Assembly (NCBI GenBank): GCA_019843655.1
Contig: JACDQD010000003.1
Coordinates: 2,048,925 to 2,112,924 of the forward strand
Source of the DNA: Lethocerus indicus
Lineage: Eukaryota > Arthropoda > Insecta > Hemiptera > Belostomatidae
Reading direction: 5' to 3'
Length of the DNA stretch: 64,000 bases
Shown: piece after piece, positions 52,501 through 63,252 of the stretch
Layout: each line of letters starts with the position of its first letter
Numbering within the stretch: the stretch's first letter is position 1
Made by a program: the position numbers and the translations under genes
Notes under the pieces: model-generated
The model's database searches: none
What the model was told of the DNA's origin: nothing
What the model saw: the letters and a program-made list of their open reading frames with translations, nothing else

Positions 52501-53303
52501 CATAAAAATTATTCCCCCGAACCTGATACTTAAATTGTACGGCAAGCGGAAACCGAGCCGGGGAGGGAGTCACCGAATGGAAATATATTAACGAGGAGGA
52601 CTATCGAAAATGGTCTCTCTCTTGGACACGGTCAATGATTTATGTGCAACGGTACAAATGTTGAAAGTATTTCCCCGCCCTTAACAGTACCCCGGGGACC
52701 CACTCGTAATATTATATTAAGTTCCACATAATAAATTAATACGGATATCTTAGATATGATCATTTGGAAATGAGGTAGCAGACAATTTCCCGCCAAGACA
52801 TATAAACAAACCGGAGTTAATGGACGCAATAAAAAGTAATAAACAATACCATAACCGAGACATGTGTGATCGGGCATAAATCAGAGGCACGAAGAAGTGT
52901 TTCTCGATAGGCTTAGAACGAAACATACGAGACTGAAAAATCGACTTGAAAGCGTTGCAAGACAACTGATTGCTTCACACCTCGTAACAGACTGCGAAGC
53001 ACACACGAACATATATAGGAAGTATTAAGTTGCAGTATCAATTCAATGAATAAATTTCTATAATTCATAGGGGACACTAGGCTAATGAACAAACTCTAAG
53101 ACCCCTAATTAGATAGCAAATATACATCTACTTGGGCTTTATAAATGAAGGTGAAACAAAAGATGTTACAAGACTCCCGCAGCCTTACATCTACATTTTA
53201 TCGCAGAATATTTCCACTAGAAGAAACTGAACAATATTTTGGAGTTTATTCCTATCCAGTTGGAACCGATTCAAATTAGCCGGTGACCGAAAAATTTGAC
53301 TAT

Positions 53304-53376
53304 TCCGTTGCAGGGAATCGAACCCCGTATGTCCAATTTGGAGTTAGAAATTATCCCCACTCTGACTGTAGACTTT
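53304..53376 (-). pseudogene. Degenerate tRNA-Trp-like sequence or tRNA-derived SINE head
   Basis: On the minus strand there is a perfect B-box GGTTCGATTCC (53324 down to 53314) inside a 5 bp T-stem (CGGGG/CCCTG). Upstream is an intact anticodon arm, TCTAA-CTCCAAA-TTGGA, whose 7 nt loop carries anticodon CCA (Trp). An A-box-like AGTCAGAGTGGGG lies at about 53367-53355. The D-arm and the acceptor stem do not pair (AGTCTAC against CAACGGA), so this is not a working tRNA. A tRNA pseudogene or a SINE is more likely. Confidence 0.5.
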
Positions 53377-53560
53377 ATTTTTTATGAACTTTCCGAACAT
53401 TTTTGGTTTCTCGCACTCTCGCACAATGTGGCACTTTAGGTCAAACCATATTAGGGTTTAACTAGAAGTTAGTCGAGTAGTGAAAACGGATGGTAATATG
53501 CCGGTCTATAGCGACGACAGTCCAATTCTGCCGGAGGCCAACTTTCCATTACCTCCACGA

Positions 53561-53632
53561 GAGAGAGAGAGGGAGGGAGAGAGAGAGAGTGTGTGAGAGA
53601 GAGAGAGAGGGTTAGAGGGAGAGTGGGAGTGT
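53561..53632. repeat. GA-rich tract
   Basis: GAGAGAGAGAGGGAGG units with a GTGTGTGAG interruption. It lies about 190 bp downstream of the tRNA-like sequence. Confidence 0.8.
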
Positions 53633-54147
53633 GTCTGCTGGGGACGCGGCTGGGCCGAGACGCCATCCAATAAAAGAGAACGGCGTCGTTATAGGCAGTC
53701 TTCCCCATATTTGGCGAGTATCGGGGCCCAATATGCAAACTACTGTATGTATATTTATACAGGTGCGGCCCCGCTCTACATTCGTATGCATTGCGTCGGC
53801 GGAGTATAGACATCTGTCCCGCCCACTGTCTATTCCCCACGATTCTCTCTTCTCACCGAAATACGACGTCGATCGCTGGCCGGGTTATTTCCCCTCCACC
53901 GATGCGCTTATTCAGTCCCATCGTATCGTACTTAAATTATAGGCGTACTGTTATCGATAGAAATAAGGTCAATACCTGTACGATGACACCACAACAACGA
54001 AGTTAGTGCTATTACCAAAGAGTAATAATATGAAACTTGCGGGAGAGACTGTCTCTTGGGGTAGTCAGGTTTAATCGGGAAGTAGCACGGCGTTGGGTCG
54101 GAAACCTAAGGGCTGCGGCTGTATCGGTGTCCGAACACAGAGGGCCC

Positions 54148-54183
54148 ACCTCTCTCTCTCTCTATCCCTCCCTCCCTCTCCCC
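54148..54183. repeat. CT/CCCT tract
   Basis: CTCTCTCTCTCT followed by CCCTCCCTCCC units. Confidence 0.8.
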
Positions 54184-54644
54184 GAGGGCTATTAGGGCCC
54201 ACGGGCCTAATTTGTATGTAGCCGGTGTAGGACAATGTACACATTGTCTCCTTTCGGGAGAAGGAGGGCTAATCGGCTTAGCGGACACTGTTAGCCAAGA
54301 TAAACATAATAACGCTCCGAGAATTAATGCCGCGCCCACCGCAGTCCACCACCGGCAACGTTCCCAGATATATACGTCTAAGGCTTATTTATAAAGGTAT
54401 TATACCTAAACCGGGGCCAAGAGAATTGAACCGCCGTAAGGCTAAATATTGTCAAATTTGCAACCGAATGAACACCGTCCGATCTTCATTTTTGTTGGTC
54501 CAACTTGAGGGGACGGTCAGGTCCTCAAACGGCCACTTACATATTACGAGACTGTGGTTTTAAACGGGGGTCAGGAGCGGGCCCAACCACACTGTGGAAC
54601 TAATAATAGTATGTAATGGGTATTTTAATGTATAATTGTATATA

Positions 54645-54669
54645 GAAGAGTCTCGTGTTGAGACTCTTC
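54645..54669. repeat. Perfect hairpin, 10 bp stem, 5 nt loop
   Basis: GAAGAGTCTC, loop GTGTT, GAGACTCTTC: no mismatch. It sits 140 bp upstream of the 228 nt exon, within the probable intron, where a stable RNA stem could affect splice-site choice (inference). Confidence 0.7.
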
Positions 54670-54772
54670 CCCATGGGCGTTAGAGTTAATGAGTTAATTT
54701 GCAAGTGAGCACAATGTTAAGAGGCACACATAAGCCACTCATTCCGTATAAAACAAATACAGGTGGACAAAA

Positions 54773-54809
54773 TTATACGCTAATTATTTTTTGTTTTAAT
54801 TTGTTTCAG
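54773..54809 (+). promoter_or_regulatory. Branch point and 3' splice site of the 54,810 exon
   Basis: CTAAT at 54780-54784 is followed by a T-rich tract free of AG and then TTTCAG at 54804-54809. Spacing of branch A to AG is about 26 nt, within the usual range. An E-box word CAGGTG lies just upstream at 54760-54765. Confidence 0.7.
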
Positions 54810-55037
54810 TGGAGGTAGAGTTGGGCGATGAGGCTGTGGTGACGGAGGTTGGTGTTGGGGCGGCCTCGCCTCCGCCGGGGGCCGAGCACCTCCAGCTGAG
54901 CATGAGGCTGCTCAGCCCTGAGCCCCACAGCCCGACCACCTCCACCAGCCTCAACAGCCTCACACTCACAACGACACTTCACTCACCCCAGACACCCAAC
55001 ACTTTCACTTCTAACAGTACTACAGACACCGACAATG
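54810..55037 (+). CDS. Internal protein-coding exon (228 nt, phase 1-1), Ser/Thr/Pro-rich segment of an unidentified protein
   Basis: The 3' splice site is a TTTG/TTTT-rich pyrimidine tract ending TTTGTTTCAG at 54800-54809, with a CTAAT branch-point match at 54780-54784, 26 nt upstream. The 5' splice site is G|GTGAGT at 55038. The first two bases finish a split codon and the last G starts the next one, so both introns are phase 1 and the exon can be included or skipped in frame. It encodes about 76 residues: an acidic start (EVELGDEAVVTEVGVG), a SPPPG turn, then a low-complexity stretch with four Ser-Pro sites (as in LLSPEPHSPTT and HSPQTP) and many Thr/Ser/Asn, ending TDTDN. No fold, signal peptide or membrane segment is visible, so it is probably a disordered linker or activation-type region with possible proline-directed phosphorylation sites. 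Third codon positions are mostly C or G, unlike the AT-rich flanks. If the intron were retained, the frame would stop at TGA 55082-55084. I do not recognise the protein. Confidence 0.8.
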
Positions 55038-55043
55038 GTGAGT
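55035..55043 (+). promoter_or_regulatory. 5' splice site of the 54,810 exon
   Basis: ATG|GTGAGT matches the metazoan U2-type donor at intron positions +1 to +6. It defines the exon end at 55037 and gives an exon length divisible by three. Confidence 0.7.
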
Positions 55044-56162
55044 ACCCTCACAACCTTTTCTTTAGCTTTATCTGTTTCGCATGAAATAGGGGGATGGACG
55101 CTTTGATTGGTGGCAAGTAAGACAATTTTTCAGCACCAGGAAAAGTCCAAAAACCCTTCTAACCCTGCTAATCGAAGTTCATTCCACAATGTGACGCATC
55201 GCACCGGAAGGTTGTTAGCGGTATAGAAAACCGCTATAATTATCTATTGACAATTTGTATAGTGTTGGTGTGAATAATGGGGGAAATTGGTATTCTAAAA
55301 AAAATGAATTACATAAAGAAATGAAGAGTTGAGTTGCTCGCGCACAATCACTCACAACCGCACTTACTGCATCGTTTCGTACTGATATAAGGGAGACAGT
55401 AAACGTGCTGAATAAAGTTAAATTACTACGTTTAATTGAGCCATTAATTGGTAACATATTGCTACTTTTACTGTCATTGTCAAATTGGTATTGTCGTTAG
55501 TAGAGATTGTCGAGCGGAAAGAGCTAAGGTACGGACAAAGAAGAAGTAAAAAGGTGGAAGAAGCGGGAAAGTTTTTTTTGTGTGTGCGTGAAACAAAGCC
55601 CCAAGTGGGGGCTTGGCCCTTATTTGTCTTGTTCCTAATTGATCTAATGCGGTGCTCCTGAGGGAGGATCAGTTCTCTTCCTTCTTCCTCTTCTGATAAT
55701 TAGCCGGGCCAACTAAGTAGCTTCACAGAGCGGCCTCACCGACTTAGTCAGTTTCATTCCGTATTAGCCCCGCCATACCAGGAACCTACTTTCCGCTTAC
55801 AGCTTTAAACCCCCCTCATACCCTCGCCCCACCCCCGTAACCATCTTATGGCTTTAGCCAGTATCGACCTTTACCGCAAATTGGATATGAAACATCGAGT
55901 ATTACAAATTATTAAACCGCTATACAGCACTGAAAATAGGGATATGTTAGTAGGACCTGTATTGCTTGGAACGATTTGTAAATGATCTCAACATATGTTA
56001 ACATCTATCTTGCGTCATTTCGACGTTTCTTAGACAAATTCGGCGAAAATGATTACTTATACGGTACAAAACTGTTTACGGCGACGTATGAATCGAAGCG
56101 TAGCTTCGAGAAGGAGGGCATAAATCGAAAGGGCGGAGGAGGGCGGATATTTCGAGCGTTAA

Positions 56163-56380
56163 AAGAGGAAACCGGCGCCAAATCGGAGGTATAAAGGAGT
56201 CCGGGAGACGATATATGCCTACGCACCGAAGAAGTGGACCTGTTACTCGGTACGCGTTACTCCCGCTTTATTCGATCCCCGCCGTAGCTCCTCCTCCTCC
56301 GAGGAGGATGACGCGTCGCCTCAGCCCGTTCTCGGGGAGCCGATTTTGCATAAGCCGGAGGAAAAGGAGAGGCGATGAGG
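56163..56380 (+). other. Coding-like open segment without start or clear splice sites
   Basis: In the frame that begins at AAG 56163 the sequence is open for 72 codons to TGA 56379. It includes YAPKKWTCYSVRVTPALFDP, then a five-serine run, EEDDASPQPVLGEPILHKP and EEKERR. The composition (acidic serine tract, basic ends) looks more protein-like than other frames here. There is no in-frame ATG, and the preceding in-frame TAA at 56160-56162 has no pyrimidine-tract acceptor after it. The KWTxYS string weakly recalls the TSSC4-family signature from memory, which may be chance. It could be a decayed gene copy or a fortuitous frame in a GC-rich patch. Confidence 0.2.
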
Positions 56381-58513
56381 ACCCCGAGATAAAAAAACGA
56401 AAGAGGACGGGGCGGGGGAGAAAGAAGAAGAGAGCCGAAACGGGACCGAGAGGCTGGCTGGAAGGTCCCGTGTTTACGACTCCGAGAATTGGCTTGGCAG
56501 AGACCACCAACTGTGTTATTGTTATTGCTTTACACGCTCCGCCGCCGCCGCCGCCCCCACAGCATGTCTTCCTCGGCCCCACGGACCTATCTATTGTTTC
56601 TAGCGCCTCGCGCCATATACACTCCCCGGGCGGACGGTACACGGCGTCGGTGATGCTAAACTGCACGCCACCAGTCCCCTTCCACCACACCCTCACCAGG
56701 AGGGTCGCCAACCCCGAGAGAAAATCCCAATATTCTTAATGCCGTATAGGAAACCCGAGTGGAAAAACTTTTTGATTAAATTAAAATTGAAACACCGGGA
56801 GATAATTTAAAAGTTTCGTTCATTTAAGGTATTTGTCCGCAAGTTTGGACGCGGGTCAAGTTGTTCTAAGCCAGACAGTTTTCCTTTAGGGAAAAATCTT
56901 CCTGAAAACATGAAAAATATGTTAAATAGGATTACTGTTCGTGTTAACCTATTTATTAATTATTCTACAATAACACTGTACTAGACACGCCGGTCTTACA
57001 TTTTGCCTCTTAAGACCAAATGGATGTGACGACATAAGAATGATAGTTACGCCCTATAGAATTAGTGATATATATTTATCGAGAGCTGCGTTTGAAGTTA
57101 TCAGTCACGACGTTTGTGAATATCAGACCGGTGGTGAATTTGAACAGCGGCATATCGAATGGGATTTAAAGTTTCTGATTTCTTATTCACGCCCCAAGGT
57201 AAATTCTCCTCGCAATCGTGTTTCACGCGTGTCACGAGCCAGACTGGTCTTGCACGACGTTGAAATACAGTAACCGGTGTAGTCGTATAACAGTTGGGAA
57301 GGGGCGGCAGAGATTTTCTTTGAGTTTTGCATTGGGCTGGAATTACGAGCACCGCCGGTCTGGCTCTCGGCCAGATACACTGCCAGTAATATCGGACGTT
57401 TATTCCTCCCGTCCCGCTCTTAGGCGATATTTGAATACCAGTAAACAGGTCTATTGGCGGCATCCTCTCTGATTTATCCACAGTTTTTTTTCCCCTAGGA
57501 CATTTCCTGTTCAAGTTGTTTAATTATAAATTGTCTTGTCCTACAATCGAGAATTATATTCTCGACCAGGTCTGTTCATGAATTCCAGGAAATTAAATAT
57601 CGTGTTTAATAGTCCATTTTGTGGTAAAATTTATTGTAGATCAATGCCTGTAATAAGAATATATAGACAAATTCGATGTCGGACCACAAATAAAATGTTC
57701 TAACAGGCATCTTAAATTTATGTGTTTTAAAAATCGTTCCGATATAATGTGTGAAGCTCTTCGCATAGACCGATTTCGTTATTCCGCTATCGTTACGTGT
57801 ATTTTATCGATGGACTCCCTTCGTTCCGCTAATAGAGTAAATAGTTCTATCAGCTACCTACTATCGACTACCAAAGAGGTGTCGGAAATTGTCTATTTAT
57901 TATTTAGGAATATGTAGGTTTTCGGATATTTTCTAGGTTTTCCAATCTATCAATCGAATCTATTCAATTTATCGGGGATGGTAATAAGGAATGGTGGGCT
58001 AGGTGTGGGCGCGCTTGTAGAACGGCACAACAGGTCCATACATTTTTCGGCCGTGTTGCTCTTTCTCGGCGGCGGCGTCGTTTTTTAGGGTCTTGTTTAC
58101 ATCGTCGGGCACCGAAAAGTATATTCGAGGAGCCAATTCGGGCTCGGACAAAGAGCGACAGCCGTTTGTCAAAGGTAATGCCCGCCCCCGGGACCATAAA
58201 AGGAGGACCCGATGGCGGGCGGGGGCGGGGGGCTATATAGACTCGAAAAAAGAAAATTACACGCGGAGCAGTAGTGGGAGCGGTGCCGCCTCCCATTCCG
58301 GCGTATAATGTCGTATTAACTGGTGCCAAAGCCGGCCAGCGACATGCCAAATCGAGCACCCCGGCCGGCCTCTCCAATAACGCTAACTTATGGCACAGGA
58401 CAGATGCCAAATAGTTCGGTTCCATATTAGCGTGACGGATCCCCCCCCCCGGTTTCATTACCGAGCCGATTTATATTTTTCTGGGGGCCTATATACGCGG
58501 CCCCCCATCCACC

Positions 58514-58534
58514 CCGCCACCGCCGCCGCCGCCG
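58514..58534. repeat. (CCG)n trinucleotide repeat
   Basis: About seven CCG units in a C-rich patch. A shorter CCG run is at 56539-56555. Confidence 0.8.
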
Positions 58535-59871
58535 TTTAGGCTGAGGATTTATCGCCGAGGGCCGTGCCCTATTTACGAGCCCTGCCCGACGAGCAGAAAT
58601 CTACTTTATTACCGGATAAGTCGGCGAAACGGAGAATTGCGTAACTCTCGAGCCGCCGACCCAACGACAACCCGAATTGGGATATTGCTCCGGCCTCTGT
58701 ATATTTATCGCGGGCTCTTCGGCCGGCCCGATGAAGATGACTGGGGAAAATGTGTTTTCTTTCCTGTTTTATTTGCATCTCGGCCACGTATAACTGGCGT
58801 CCTAAGTACACGCGTTTTGGACGGTTTCGAATAGTACGAGGAAATCGGTCCTAGGGTCGACCGAATCCGCGTGTGGAGACAAAAGATGGCGGCAATGAAA
58901 ATAGAGCGGTTTATAGTGCTAAAATATATATTACCATAACTCCCAAAGGAGAGCACCCTCGAATGAATAGCTGTTCTACTCGCGTTCTATGGCGCTTAAT
59001 CTGTTTAAATTGATATCATCGATGGTTTTCAATTTCATTGAGATTTAATACGATCGATTACAATCTACCCGTGGGAGGCCGATGTAATCAATTGCGGAGT
59101 GGATGAGGACAGTGGCCTATTGATATTTTTTGATTATGATCAAATAATTATGATTCAGACGGCAGAAAATAGTGATTTTTTTGTTTCGCTCTTATTATTC
59201 ATGCAGTAACATTTTTTCATCGACTTCCATAACGATGCCGCGTATCATTTTGTCACGCGTGTGTTTTGATGCGAGCGCTTAGTCGGCGGTATTTTTTTAT
59301 GTTTAACGAGGGGGGTGTCTCGTTCGTCCGACCCCCCCCCCCTCCATCCCTTTGGCCCCCCTCACCCCCGGGTGAGTACCGGATAGAAAATAAAACGAGC
59401 CCCAATCTCTCTCTACCTCCCGCTTCGCGTTTTTATGCCGGCGACCCCGGGAGGGAAAAAAAAGAAACCCGGTTCATATTTATGAAATATCGCATAAAAT
59501 CAAGATATTCGGGAAAACAATTTGAAAAAGGGGATTCGTGCGGGGGGTGTGAGCGCGAGATATATATATTAGAGGAGGAATTGTCGGCGAGATAAGGGTG
59601 GTGTGTTACCGCGGGGCGGAGGGGGTGATAGGACACAACGTATATAAATATACAGGAGATTCTTATCTTGGGGGGGGGCGGAAGGGGGAAGGTTAGAAAC
59701 GCGAGTAGTGTAAAATTTCTTAGTGGGTGGTCCCCCCCCCACAACAAGTCGGCCCCCCCTCATATAAATATGGGGCGGTTTTCATCCCACACTCCGCATT
59801 TCTGTATGTGTGTGTGTCATTTTATTGCGAACCGAAGAAGAGAAACGGGGGAGGGCCCTTGAGTCTGTATC

Positions 59872-59946
59872 CTCGTGTGTGTGTGTAGGTGTGTGTGTGT
59901 GTGTGTCACATTCGCACACCCCTCACATACACACACACACACATAC
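59872..59946. repeat. GT array followed by AC array (self-complementary)
   Basis: GTGTGTGT units (59872-59909) are followed after about 20 bases by ACACACAC units (59928-59946). The two arrays are reverse complements and could fold into a hairpin of 15-20 bp. Confidence 0.8.
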
Positions 59947-60135
59947 ACCGATAGGGTGGAGACACACACAGTGCGAGATGCGGAAACACGAGAAGCTCTC
60001 TGGTAAACGGAGCGTGTCTGAAGCTGGAGATGTAGCTCCGGGTTGGTGGGGGAGGGAGTTGGGGGGTTTACCCGGCACCTTTTCCTTCTTCCGGAGATCC
60101 CGCACACTCCTAGAGACGTTTTTATGACTACGGAG

Positions 60136-60157
60136 ATAGAGAGAGAGAGAGAGAGAC
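60136..60157. repeat. (GA)n microsatellite
   Basis: Short GA array preceding GGAAAAGAGATATATAG. Confidence 0.8.
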
Positions 60158-60984
60158 AGGAAAAGAGATATATAGTGTGAATAGCTTTGCCGGCAATCTG
60201 TCGACTATGAAGGCTCTATTTTAAGTGTGGCTCTTGAACCGTCGTTACTATTAGTGCGGTATAATAAGCAACATTAAATTTTTAAAACAGTGATTTTGAA
60301 AACGTATTAAAATGAAAAATGCGGGCGAAATTTATACTTTAATTTATTCTTGTTATTGTAATATCGTATAGCAAAACTTGTACGTTTTTGTAAATTAAAC
60401 CGCACAACAGAAATTGAGCGAAAACATTGATTGAATACTTTCATTTCCTCTCGTTGAGTTTCAACATGACCATATTTTTATTTCCTTTAGTTTTGTACGT
60501 ACACAATTTCCTACACTTTTGTAAGGCCACAGAAGGTCTTAAATTAAGTTAATACCCAAGCGAATAAATCTGATATCGGTAAATTACAGATAATCATTGA
60601 TTAGCCGATTCTGGAATTTATCCAAAAGAATTTCAGCAGAGCGTCCATACCTCACTGGCTTATCTGGGTGATTTTCTCTTTGCTTTATTGGCATCTTAGA
60701 AGTTCCTCTTACCTTTCTAATAATACATGTCTTTACGTGTTCCGAAGGGGTTTTCTCGGGGAATCTCCGTTGACGGAGTTAGACCTGACCCTATTACTTT
60801 CTTCGATCAGGAAAAAGGGATGAATCTGAATTAACGGCAGTTCCTATAGGAAAATAAAAATTTCAGGGCTCGAATTTGTAGGGCGATTTGATAAATATGT
60901 TATATTCGGAAATTAGTCAATATTTATTATTCCCTCGGTTATTGTTCAATTGGCGAATATAGCATACATACTAGTTGAGCTCAG

Positions 60985-61030
60985 TCTGACCCTGATGATG
61001 GTACTGGAAAAGAGTTCCGAAACGTCACCA
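60985..61030 (+). other. Hammerhead-like core (CTGATGA...GAAACGTC), possible Penelope-like element remnant
   Basis: CTGATGA lies at 60992-60998. It is followed by T, then GGTACT and AGTTCC, which can pair with one mismatch around a 7 nt loop, then GAAACGTC at 61019-61026. Core blocks and order match a hammerhead, and ACGT at stem III is self-complementary. Bases flanking the core do not pair as stem I, so this copy is either degenerate or only resembles the motif. Similar CTGATGATGG...CGAAACGT strings are, from memory, common at termini of arthropod retroelements. Confidence 0.3.
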
Positions 61031-61378
61031 ACGGATCGGACACAGAGAAAGTTATAGGTTTCCTTCCCGTATTCCGCGGTTTAACCGTAAAGTACATAGC
61101 GAAGTGGCGGATGTTTACCGAGGAAATCGGGGGAATAACACTTAGCACGGAATAGAAGACAGAAATGGCGGGCGCGGATCCCTCTTCACTCGATCCGACA
61201 TAAAGGGGATGGTAAAAATTGAATTTGGACGCGTTTGGGGGTTTTTACGGCGCCATTTTTCACCGGGCCGAGAATTGGCGAAAAACAAATTGCGGATCTT
61301 TTTCAAGTTGAAGCGAAGAGCGTAGCGGAATGTGTGTCATGAGCCATGGGCATGGGCCCGGGTCCGGTTTCATTAAGA

Positions 61379-61399
61379 GACACACACACACACACACAG
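61379..61399. repeat. (AC)10 microsatellite
   Basis: ACACACAC array preceded by AAGAG. Confidence 0.85.
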
Positions 61400-62364
61400 A
61401 CCCGAAAAAAAATAAAAGACTGTGTCTTACACACGCTCTTAACAACCGGGCAGCAATTATTTAAAGTAAATTGCGGGGATAGCGACTCATTTGAACCTCA
61501 ATTACTCCCTCCGCTCCAATGTCGGCCGACAGTAAATTCTCCCGGGCAACTGCCGCGGCTCCACTCCGCTCCGCTTCTATTTTGGGCTTTTTTCTTGTCC
61601 TTTTTTTTGTTTTCGTGTTCCAGTTCCGGCTCAAAGGTTATAGAAAAGCCCGTCAGGAAGTTAATAATTCACCAAACTAGCAAATGACGACCACTCGCCG
61701 AGCCGAATTTTGTCTGTTGCTCGAGTAGAAACATCCAACGTTTTCGTTCGACTATAATTGTATTGAAAAATATATTTATACGTTTCTATAATTCATACTA
61801 AGCTATACCAAATCCGGGGGTACAACTCAACCAGATTAAAAGAATTTTTATTACATTACTTGTCTCGCCCCCACACCCGTATCTACCTCCCGTAATAATT
61901 TTCAACAATAAAACGCAGTTTCACGCTTTACCGAAACCAACGAAAAAGAGCACATTTGACTGATACACTTGCTGATAGGTAATTGACTTAAGACAAAAGC
62001 CGTATAGCCTTACGGCCGTTCCAAACTGATACCAGAGTGCTATATAGCTCGCTTTCCGTAATAGCTGTGTCGCGACACACTCAGAGTGTCCCTCGGATCG
62101 GATTTTCCGCCTTCGCGTGTAGTACTACTGAAGATGGCGGCGGCAATTACGGGGGAGTAGGGTCGGGCCGGGCACAAAGGTGCGGTAATTGTTAATTAAG
62201 TCCGGGCGGAGCGGGTTGTCTGGCCCAATTAGGGGTTGTCTCTCTGCGGGCTGGGCCTGCCGGAAGGAGTGGATGACCGGGCCGCTTATCTTAACTGGGG
62301 CGGGGACAGCCGGCCTAATCCCCCGGTATATATTGGCGGTGTGTGCCTCAGACTTACCGGAGAC

Positions 62365-62408
<44 letters not shown>
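62365..62408. repeat. (CT)n microsatellite
   Basis: Pure CT array of about 21 units. It produces three overlapping Ser-Leu repeat frames that are not genes. Confidence 0.95.
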
Positions 62409-62409
<1 letters not shown>

Positions 62410-63218
62410 GGGCTGGTGCTGATAGCCACGTGACCATTACTCCTCACATTAGCCCCCCCGCCCCGCCTCCCTCCACGGCTACCGCGGGTATCCTCGTTAG
62501 AACCGCCCCGAGATTAGCGCGCTATCTCTGCCCCCGCGCGTTATACGTGACTCAATCGTATCGTCTCTACCGAATTTTACATCGCCCGTCTTCAAGGACC
62601 GTATTCTTTAATACAGGTTTCGCGCAGTAATATTTAAGAGTAAATATTAGTTTCTCGTTATGTTTTCCTTATTTTTTGTTATTCATTTACTGCCACGGCA
62701 ATACATATACCGGTACACATGTCTATCCCAGTGCAGCAACCACGAGATAATATATGTGTATCCGTTTCATTATATATAAAAAAAATGTATATTTTAACGA
62801 TTAAAATATTTCCCACTTATATTGGAATTATTTTATTCAATAGAGAGCTGTTTCTGTCTCATAAAAATAGTAAATACCAACTGATATTGTGCCATGTTTG
62901 TCGCGCATACGGTCCGAAAATTCTATACTCGGAGCAACGGAAATTACACTCTATGTATGTAAAACTCGCCCACGCCTCGAATTATGAACTGTAAAATCTT
63001 TAAAAAACCTATCACTTAGTGCCGTCTCCTCGTTCGTATTTTCCGTTCGGTAGACCAGAAACAAAGCGGTTTTTGGCCGGCCGCCATCATTCGGTAGAAA
63101 GCAATTCCCCCCCCCCCCTACGATATGTGTAGGGAGGTTTAAATAAATATATAAAGGAGTCTCGGGGGGAGTTTATATAAGGGAGTATCGAGATCCCGGC
63201 GGCCAGGCAAAAATCAAA

Positions 63219-63252
63219 TTCGAGAATTAAAAAATTTTTTAATTTTACGAAT
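63219..63252. repeat. 20 bp AT palindrome with outer arms
   Basis: AATTAAAAAATTTTTTAATT at 63225-63244 is a perfect palindrome. It is flanked at short gaps by ATTCG and CGAAT, giving an extended near-cruciform of 34 bp. Confidence 0.6.

Larger units (their letters stand above)
42916..53300. other. Non-coding (probable long intron)
   Basis: CT tracts at 43.97 and 49.5 kb, C/G-rich patches and AT-rich DNA. No supported gene, RNA or mobile element was recognised. Confidence 0.55.

Noticed and set aside
57101..57514. 137-codon minus-strand frame
   Set aside because: No motif, no splice sites, and overlapping frames on the other strand of similar quality.
62122..62148. CTACTGAAGATGGCGGCGGC resembling the start of the hammerhead-like repeat
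   Set aside because: It lacks the GAAA block and the CGGTCTAG end, so similarity stops after about 15 bases and may be chance.
62189..62630. Three overlapping frames with long Ser-Leu repeats
   Set aside because: They are translations of the (CT)n array at 62365-62408.
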